This document shows positions 14,320 to 19,309 of a stretch of 19,309 nt of DNA, one piece after another (position 1 is the stretch's first letter; each line of letters opens with the position of its first letter). Origin of the DNA: Acholeplasmataceae bacterium. GTDB lineage: Bacteria > Bacillota_I > Bacilli_A > Acholeplasmatales > Acholeplasmataceae. The translations under genes and the position numbers were made by a program. Location: contig JALNWO010000017.1 of assembly GCA_023230825.1 (NCBI GenBank), positions 1 to 19,309 of the forward strand, given 5' to 3'. The notes beneath the pieces were generated by a model that saw only the letters and a list, made by a program, of their open reading frames with translations, had not been told where the DNA came from and did no database searches.

Positions 14320-15156
14320 ATGAATAAATACCATTCCAAGTATACTTTGATGATTGATCATTTGACTTTATTAGTAAAAGATATCGACCAATCACTTACC
14401 TTTTACCAACAAACATTAGGACTTGAATTACTAAAAATTGAAAACGAAAAACACCATCTAGGTGTAGGCGATAAAATCCTATTTACACTCATGACAAATG
14501 ACCATGTCGTTTCTAAAGCTAAGACAACAGGACTCTATCACTTTGCCTTGTTAATGCCTCAAAGAAGTGATTTAGGAAGTTTGTTGCATCATTTTCATGT
14601 AAACAAAACTGTCGTTCAAGGCGGTGCTGACCATGGTGTTAGCGAGGCAATCTATTTAGCTGATCCTGATGGAAATGGCATTGAAATTTATGTCGATAAA
14701 AAAGATGCATCGTGGCCTATCAATCAAAATGGTCTAGCAATGGTAAGTGAACCTCTACCTGTTGAAGATATTATGCAAACGCGTTTAACCAATCAACCCT
14801 TTAAAATGCCTCTAGGCACTATTATTGGCCACTTACATTTCCATGTTAAAAATCTTTCAGAAGCTAAAACTTTCTTTATAGATGTTATCGGGTTTGAACT
14901 TATGCAAGCAATGTCTTCTGCTGTCTTTGTAAGTGATAACAAGTACCACCATCATCTTGGCTTCAATGTTTGGAATGGGACTCATATCCCAAACCGGCCG
15001 GATGATATGGTAGGTTTAGTTGATTACCATTTAAATGTTAGCGTTGAAAACGAAACTGCTTTAATTAAAAGGTTGAACGAGCACCAAATCAAAATTTATT
15101 ATGATCAAAACGGGCGCTATCTTTATGACATTAATCATGTAAAAACATATTTTTAA
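14320..15156 (+). CDS. Two-domain VOC (glyoxalase/extradiol dioxygenase-fold) protein
   Basis: A 278-residue member of the vicinal oxygen chelate superfamily, similar in layout and size to Bacillus CatE-like proteins (~285). The first domain shows MIDHLTLLVKDIDQSLTFY (candidate metal His14), LYHFALLMP and DPDGNGIEIYVD (candidate Glu). The second starts at about residue 165 with IGHLHFHVKNLSEAKTFF and HHHLGFNVW but ends in a shortened YLYDINHV without a clear metal-binding Glu, so only the first domain may bind metal in the usual way. Substrate unknown. AGGAG lies 5-6 nt before the ATG. It is divergent from arsR, with the start 183 bp from that gene's start, but it may have its own promoter. 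Confidence 0.8.
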   Translation: MNKYHSKYTLMIDHLTLLVKDIDQSLTFYQQTLGLELLKIENEKHHLGVGDKILFTLMTNDHVVSKAKTTGLYHFALLMPQRSDLGSLLHHFHVNKTVVQGGADHGVSEAIYLADPDGNGIEIYVDKKDASWPINQNGLAMVSEPLPVEDIMQTRLTNQPFKMPLGTIIGHLHFHVKNLSEAKTFFIDVIGFELMQAMSSAVFVSDNKYHHHLGFNVWNGTHIPNRPDDMVGLVDYHLNVSVENETALIKRLNEHQIKIYYDQNGRYLYDINHVKTYF

Positions 15157-15158
15157 AA

Positions 15159-15190
15159 AAAACGGGAGGAATACCTCTCGTTTTATTTTA
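15159..15190. terminator. Bidirectional terminator between VOC gene and GDSL hydrolase
   Basis: AAAACGGGAGG (15159-15169) pairs with CCTCTCGTTTT (15174-15184), including one G:U on the plus strand, with a 4-nt loop. T-rich on both sides: TTTTATTTTA on plus, T8 on minus. The hydrolase stop codon lies inside it. Confidence 0.8.
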
Positions 15191-15722
15191 AATATTCTTT
15201 TAATTGATGACTAATCACTTGATAGCCTAAATCATTAATATGGATTCCATCGTAGGTGTAATCAGAATTTAGTTTTCCCTCTTTATTTTTTAAAAAGGAA
15301 TGTATATCAAGATATTTGGCTCCTTTAATCTGGCTAATATGATGATTAATCCAGTTAATATCTTCGTTTTTCCTTTTACCAACACTAAATGGTTTGATTT
15401 CATAGTTGACTGGGTAAATAGATTGAAGATAAAGTGTTGCTTGAGGTAGTCTTTGATTAATCTTTTGAACGATTGTTTTAATATTATGAACGATTTCTTC
15501 TTTTGTAAGTTCTGTTAACTCTAAATCATTCGTTCCAATCAAAAGGAAAACAATATCAGGTTGATATTGAAAGAGTGATGTCTCTAAACGGTTTAAAAGA
15601 TCCAAGGTTGTATAACCACTCACACCTTCATTAATATAACCATCATCTTGAAAAAATGTTTTTAAATTAAAACATTCAGTAATTGAATCACCAATAAAAA
15701 CAACCTTTCTTTTTTCTACCAT
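15183..15722 (-). CDS. GDSL/SGNH-family hydrolase
   Basis: A 179-residue SGNH hydrolase with all four blocks: VVFIGDSIT (nucleophile Ser13), NEGVSG (Gly35), IGTNDLE (Asn66) and YDGIHIND (Asp158, His161). No signal peptide or membrane segment is seen, so it is probably cytoplasmic. Small proteins of this group are esterases, lysophospholipases or carbohydrate deacetylases; the substrate cannot be read here. The start is ATG 15722 because GAGG lies 8 nt before it; two GTG codons (15725, 15731) are upstream. It is a single-gene unit, convergent with the VOC gene and divergent from hppA. Confidence 0.87.
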   Translation of the reverse strand: MVEKRKVVFIGDSITECFNLKTFFQDDGYINEGVSGYTTLDLLNRLETSLFQYQPDIVFLLIGTNDLELTELTKEEIVHNIKTIVQKINQRLPQATLYLQSIYPVNYEIKPFSVGKRKNEDINWINHHISQIKGAKYLDIHSFLKNKEGKLNSDYTYDGIHINDLGYQVISHQLKEYLK

Positions 15723-15843
15723 CACAAACACCTCAGAATAAAAGACTATACTTGTATGGTAATGGGATTCTTATAAAAATGCAAGATAAATATAAACGAT
15801 GAATTGATAGTCATTCTTAATTTACATAATAAAGGAAAACAAG

Positions 15844-15872
15844 TTGCAAAAACAAACCGCTTCGTATACAAT
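15844..15872 (+). promoter_or_regulatory. hppA: Promoter of hppA
   Basis: -35 TTGCAA (15844-15849), 17-bp spacer, -10 TACAAT (15867-15872), about 24 bp before the start codon; AAGGGG is the ribosome site. A second possible promoter (TTGATA at 15804, 17 bp, TAATAA at 15827) lies just upstream. Confidence 0.55.
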
Positions 15873-15895
15873 TAAAAAAAAGGGGTCATTTTAAA

Positions 15896-17962
15896 ATGGA
15901 ACAAAAAACGTTCAGATTTTTATTAGGACTTGTCGTGGTTGCTGCGGTTATTACTTTTTTATATGGCTTTTATTTGCTGCGCAAAATTAAGCTGCTTAAA
16001 GTCAAAGATGAGAAGATTGCGGAAATATCTTCTTACATCAAAGAAGGGACAATTGCTTTTTTAAAAAGAGAGTATTTCATTATTGTCCTTTTTATTTTAG
16101 GAATTTCTGTTTTCTTAGCTTTACTCGGGTTTATCCCTATTTTACAAAATGCTGAAGGGATTGGCTATAAAGCCGCTTTGGCCTTTTTAACGGGTGCTTT
16201 CTTATCTGGAGGTGCTGGTTTTATTGGCATGCTTTCTGGAATTAAGTCGAATGGTTTAACGACTGAAGCTGCGAAAGATCATGGCATGTCTAAAGCTTTA
16301 AATCGTGCTTTTTCTGGCGGTGCAGTACTCGGTTTAGCCGTATCTGGATTTGGTCTTTTTGGCTTGAGCGCGATGTTTTTCCTTTTTTATCACTTCACCG
16401 GTGATGTTAAAACTGCTGCGCAAGTGGTCACAGGCTATGGTCTAGGTGCCTCTTTGGTTGCGTTATTTGCCAGAGTGGGTGGCGGCATTTATACAAAAGC
16501 CGCTGATGTCGGTGCTGATTTAGTCGGTAAAATAGAGGCCGACATTCCAGAAGATGATCCGAGAAATCCAGCAGTCATTGCCGATAATGTTGGTGACAAT
16601 GTTGGCGATATTGCTGGTATGGGGTCTGACCTATTAGAATCTTATGTTGGATCCATTATTTCAGCGTTAACTTTAGGAGCTGCAAGTTTAATCTTTTTAG
16701 AGTCTGTCATCTTTCCTCTTTTAGTTGCTGCTTTAGGCGTTCTTGCAGGTGTAATTAGTATTGTTTTCATTCGTTTAAAAGATTGGAAACATCCTCAAAA
16801 AACTTTAAATATCGCAACCTATACTGGGACGTTTATTGTCATTGTAGGTTCATTTGGATTAAGCTATTTTATCTTTAAAAACTTTAAACCCTTTATTAGT
16901 GTCTTTGTTGGCGTTTTAGCGGGCATTTTAATTGGGCTGATTGCTGAAATTTATACAAGTGATAAAGGAAAACACGTAAAAGAGGTATCCCGCCAATCTG
17001 AGACTGGACATGCGACAAATATCATTGCCGGCTATAGTGTGGGAATGCGCTCTACTACTTTAACGATTTTGGTCTTAGTTGGAAGTATTATTATTTCTTA
17101 TTTATTCAATGATGTCTACGGGATTGCCTTGGCTGCTGTTGGGATGTTATCAACAGTAGGTGTAACCGTAGCTGTTGATGCGTATGGACCCATTAGTGAC
17201 AATGCTGGAGGGATCGCTCAAATGGCTGACTTAGACCATCATGTGCGCGAAATTACCGATGAATTAGATTCTGTCGGCAACACAACAGCTGCAATTGGAA
17301 AAGGCTTTTGTATTGGTTCTGCTACTTTAACAAGTTTAGCTTTATTCGCTTCTTTTGCTCATGCAGCTGGCTTAAATCAAATCGATGTTTTATCTCCACT
17401 TGTCTTAAGTGGCATTTTAGTTGGGGCAATGTTACCATTCTTATTTACTTCACTTGTTATTAATTCAGTGGGCCGGGCTGCTCATACGATGATTGAAGAA
17501 GTTCGTCGTCAATTTACCGATGATCCCGGTATTTTAGCTGGAACGTCTAAAGCAGATTATAAAGGATGTGTCGACATTGCGACACGTGCTGCTTTAAGAG
17601 AAATGATTATTCCTACGGTAATTGCCGTACTAGCGCCTATTTTAACTGGTTTCCTCTTTGGAGCGGCTGCTTTAGGTGGTCTTTTAATTGGCGCTTTAGC
17701 AAGTGCATCCATGCTCGCTATCTTTATGGCGAACTCTGGTGGCGCATGGGACAATGCAAAAAAACTGATTGAAAGTGGCGAGTATGGTGGTCGCGGTACT
17801 GAGGCTCACAAAGCTGCGATTACTGGCGACACCGTTGGTGATCCATTTAAAGATACTGCTGGTCCTACGATGGATATTTTAATTAAACTCATGTCGATTA
17901 TTGCTTTAATTATTGGCCCTGTTTTATTAACCATTACGTCTTTATTTGAACGTTTCTTTTAA
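15896..17962 (+). CDS. hppA: Potassium-dependent membrane-bound pyrophosphatase (Na+ and/or H+ pump)
   Basis: A 688-residue polytopic membrane protein of the M-PPase family (about 16 helices), which couples pyrophosphate hydrolysis to ion export. Substrate-site motifs: ADVGADLVGK (203-212), EDDPRNPAVIADNVGDNVGD (ending at Asp238), SDNAGGIAQMAD and a C-terminal GDTVGDPFKDTAGP. The GNTTAA motif at 461-466 has Ala where potassium-independent enzymes have Lys, so this is the K+-dependent class. Glu248 in DLLESYVGS occupies the position seen in sodium-pumping bacterial enzymes, suggesting Na+ transport, though dual Na+/H+ pumps share it. The ribosome site AGGGG is 10 nt before the ATG. The downstream lipoprotein gene starts 22 bp later and is probably co-transcribed. 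Confidence 0.95.
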   Translation: MEQKTFRFLLGLVVVAAVITFLYGFYLLRKIKLLKVKDEKIAEISSYIKEGTIAFLKREYFIIVLFILGISVFLALLGFIPILQNAEGIGYKAALAFLTGAFLSGGAGFIGMLSGIKSNGLTTEAAKDHGMSKALNRAFSGGAVLGLAVSGFGLFGLSAMFFLFYHFTGDVKTAAQVVTGYGLGASLVALFARVGGGIYTKAADVGADLVGKIEADIPEDDPRNPAVIADNVGDNVGDIAGMGSDLLESYVGSIISALTLGAASLIFLESVIFPLLVAALGVLAGVISIVFIRLKDWKHPQKTLNIATYTGTFIVIVGSFGLSYFIFKNFKPFISVFVGVLAGILIGLIAEIYTSDKGKHVKEVSRQSETGHATNIIAGYSVGMRSTTLTILVLVGSIIISYLFNDVYGIALAAVGMLSTVGVTVAVDAYGPISDNAGGIAQMADLDHHVREITDELDSVGNTTAAIGKGFCIGSATLTSLALFASFAHAAGLNQIDVLSPLVLSGILVGAMLPFLFTSLVINSVGRAAHTMIEEVRRQFTDDPGILAGTSKADYKGCVDIATRAALREMIIPTVIAVLAPILTGFLFGAAALGGLLIGALASASMLAIFMANSGGAWDNAKKLIESGEYGGRGTEAHKAAITGDTVGDPFKDTAGPTMDILIKLMSIIALIIGPVLLTITSLFERFF

Positions 17963-17984
17963 TGAAGAGAAAGAGGTGTGATTG

Positions 17985-19292
17985 ATGAAAAAGTTTCTGT
18001 TAACTTTATCGTTGTTTTTTACCGTGATACTTCTTTTGAGTTGTCAAAACCAAGAGGATCATTCTTCACAAAAAGTGACGGTTACTTTTTCACTTACAGC
18101 GAATCAAGATCCGCTTGTTATCACCCATGTAAAAGGTGAAATCTTACTTGAACCGAATACACCAACTTTAGATGGGTATAGCTTTATGGGTTGGTATCTC
18201 AGCTTAAATGATGAAGATCCTTACCTTTTTAACAAAACGGTTGCTGAAGATTTAATTTTATATGCCAAATGGAAGGAGGATGTTTCTATGGTAATTAATG
18301 GAACAAAGACATTTAGTGCCGAACACTTATGGGAACACCGTAATTTAGAAACTACTGAAAACTTACAATTGAGTGAAAATTATCTGATGATTGATAATGC
18401 AACTTTAAATGGCGTTTATGAATCCAAACCCATTTCAATTCATACTTTTGAACAACTCGTCTTATCTTGGAACATTAAAGATTTAGATAAAGCAACGCTC
18501 ACCTTTAGAGTTGCCATTGGAAAAGGGGATGAATGGAGCCGTGAATTTGTCATGGGTTCTTGGAAGAAAAATTATCCTATGTCTGCGGCCACTCAAGAAG
18601 ATACTTTTGCTAAAGTCCATTTAGATACTCTTTTTAACAAAGATAAATCCCATGATGAAATCATTTTAAAAATACTCATTCGACCTAACCAAGATGATAC
18701 TTTTAAAATCAAAAATCTTTCTGTGACTACCAAAAGAAATACCAATTCCTTACTTTATAATGAAAATGTCCTCATTGAAAAAGAACTTGCTGTTCCACCG
18801 GTAAACCAACTGAGTGTTCCTCAAATTGGTAACTTGATTTGTTCGCCTACATCAATGACAATGGTCATGAATTATTATGGGTATCAATATCGTCCTGAAA
18901 ATGTCGCTTCATGGGTGAAAGACTATAGTGCTAACATCTATGGAAACTGGACCTTTACTGCGAGTTTTGCTGGTCATGAACATTTATTTAGTCGAGTTGA
19001 ATATATGGATGATATGAATACCATCGTTGAATATATTAAAAATGACATTCCTGTTGTCTTATCCATTACGACCCAAACAAAAGAGGATTTACCGGGATCT
19101 TTATCTGGATATCCTGCAGGTCATTTAATCGTTCTCATCGGTTTTACCTACCAAGATGGAATCTGGTATGGCATTATCAATGACCCAGCCTTTTATCGCG
19201 ATGAAGATGTCAGGCAGTTGTATCCGATGGATTTATTACTTCTTGCCTTTAAGGGCTATACTTATATTGTAAGTGAGCAACAATTATCATAG
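17985..19292 (+). CDS. Lipoprotein with InlB-type repeat and C39-like cysteine peptidase domain
   Basis: A 435-residue protein. The signal peptide ends in a lipobox LLSC, lipidated at Cys20. Residues ~30-94 form one InlB/Flg_new beta repeat with the hallmark DGYSFMGWYLS and LILYAKW. The middle (100-265) is a beta-sandwich-like region of unknown type. The C-terminal third looks like a papain-fold C39-like domain: LICSPTSMTMVMNYYG (Cys286), YPAGHLIVLIGF (His380) and IINDPAF (Asn399/Asp400), the expected Cys-His-Asn/Asp order. It would act outside the cell on an unknown peptide or amide. The ATG at 17985 follows GAGG by 8 nt; a TTG just before it is less likely. It ends 17 bp before the window edge, so its terminator is not visible. 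Confidence 0.85.
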   Translation: MKKFLLTLSLFFTVILLLSCQNQEDHSSQKVTVTFSLTANQDPLVITHVKGEILLEPNTPTLDGYSFMGWYLSLNDEDPYLFNKTVAEDLILYAKWKEDVSMVINGTKTFSAEHLWEHRNLETTENLQLSENYLMIDNATLNGVYESKPISIHTFEQLVLSWNIKDLDKATLTFRVAIGKGDEWSREFVMGSWKKNYPMSAATQEDTFAKVHLDTLFNKDKSHDEIILKILIRPNQDDTFKIKNLSVTTKRNTNSLLYNENVLIEKELAVPPVNQLSVPQIGNLICSPTSMTMVMNYYGYQYRPENVASWVKDYSANIYGNWTFTASFAGHEHLFSRVEYMDDMNTIVEYIKNDIPVVLSITTQTKEDLPGSLSGYPAGHLIVLIGFTYQDGIWYGIINDPAFYRDEDVRQLYPMDLLLLAFKGYTYIVSEQQLS

Positions 19293-19309
19293 CGTTTTAT
19301 AAATAAAAA

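Noticed and set aside
14186..14395. Minus-strand 69-codon ORF between arsR and the VOC gene
   Set aside because: It covers the arsR promoter/operators and the VOC start, lacks a Shine-Dalgarno and resembles no family.
17557..17772. Overlapping short ORFs on both strands within hppA
   Set aside because: Both are in alternative frames of the well-conserved C-terminal pyrophosphatase region and have no support.

Overview
The window is AT-rich DNA from a low-GC bacterium that uses the standard bacterial code: tryptophan is TGG throughout, and TGA is a true stop in alr, ortB and oraE. Shine-Dalgarno sites are strong (AGGAGG-like), surface proteins carry GLUG-like and InlB-type repeats, and there is a complete clostridial-type ornithine oxidation pathway. 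Together these suggest an anaerobic, amino-acid-fermenting member of the Bacillota or Mycoplasmatota (for example an Izemoplasma/Acholeplasma- or Erysipelotrichia-like lineage). The exact taxon is an inference and is not certain.

Layout. (1) 1-1845, plus strand: the C-terminal part of a large repeat-rich surface protein, ending at a rho-independent terminator. (2) 11876-2172, minus strand: one long operon in the order ord, ortA, ortB, oraS, oraE, a MutL/GlmL-type reactivase gene, orr, alr, rocF. It has an extended -10 promoter before ord and a terminator after rocF, and almost every junction overlaps or nearly touches. (3) 14137-12140, minus strand: an arsenic-type operon of an ArsR repressor, an ArsD-domain/permease fusion and a small redox-active disulfide protein, behind a canonical promoter that carries two inverted repeats. 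(4) 14320-15156, plus: a two-domain VOC (glyoxalase-fold) protein, convergent with a GDSL/SGNH hydrolase at 15722-15183, with a shared terminator. (5) 15896-19292, plus: a potassium-dependent membrane pyrophosphatase followed by a lipoprotein with an InlB-type repeat and a C39-like cysteine peptidase fold.

How the genes work together. Arginase would turn arginine into L-ornithine and urea, and Orr makes D-ornithine. OraS/OraE (adenosylcobalamin and PLP) moves the amino group to give 2,4-diaminopentanoate, with the MutL-like protein as likely reactivating chaperone. Ord deaminates this to 2-amino-4-oxopentanoate, and OrtA/OrtB cleaves that with CoA to acetyl-CoA and D-alanine. The alanine racemase, translationally coupled to orr, would return D-alanine to L-alanine. 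This placement gives a closed catabolic route and is the most interesting functional reading of the window.

The main anomaly is oraE. It is broken by a one-base frame change within a 17-base interval (7331-7347, which includes a T4 run) between its TIM-barrel and B12-binding halves. The catalytic His and Lys downstream are preserved. This is either a sequence error, a very recent lesion, or, less likely, a recoding site. The second notable feature is the fusion of an ArsD-like metallochaperone domain to a UPF0718/ArsP-type permease. No tRNA, rRNA, CRISPR array or insertion sequence was seen.
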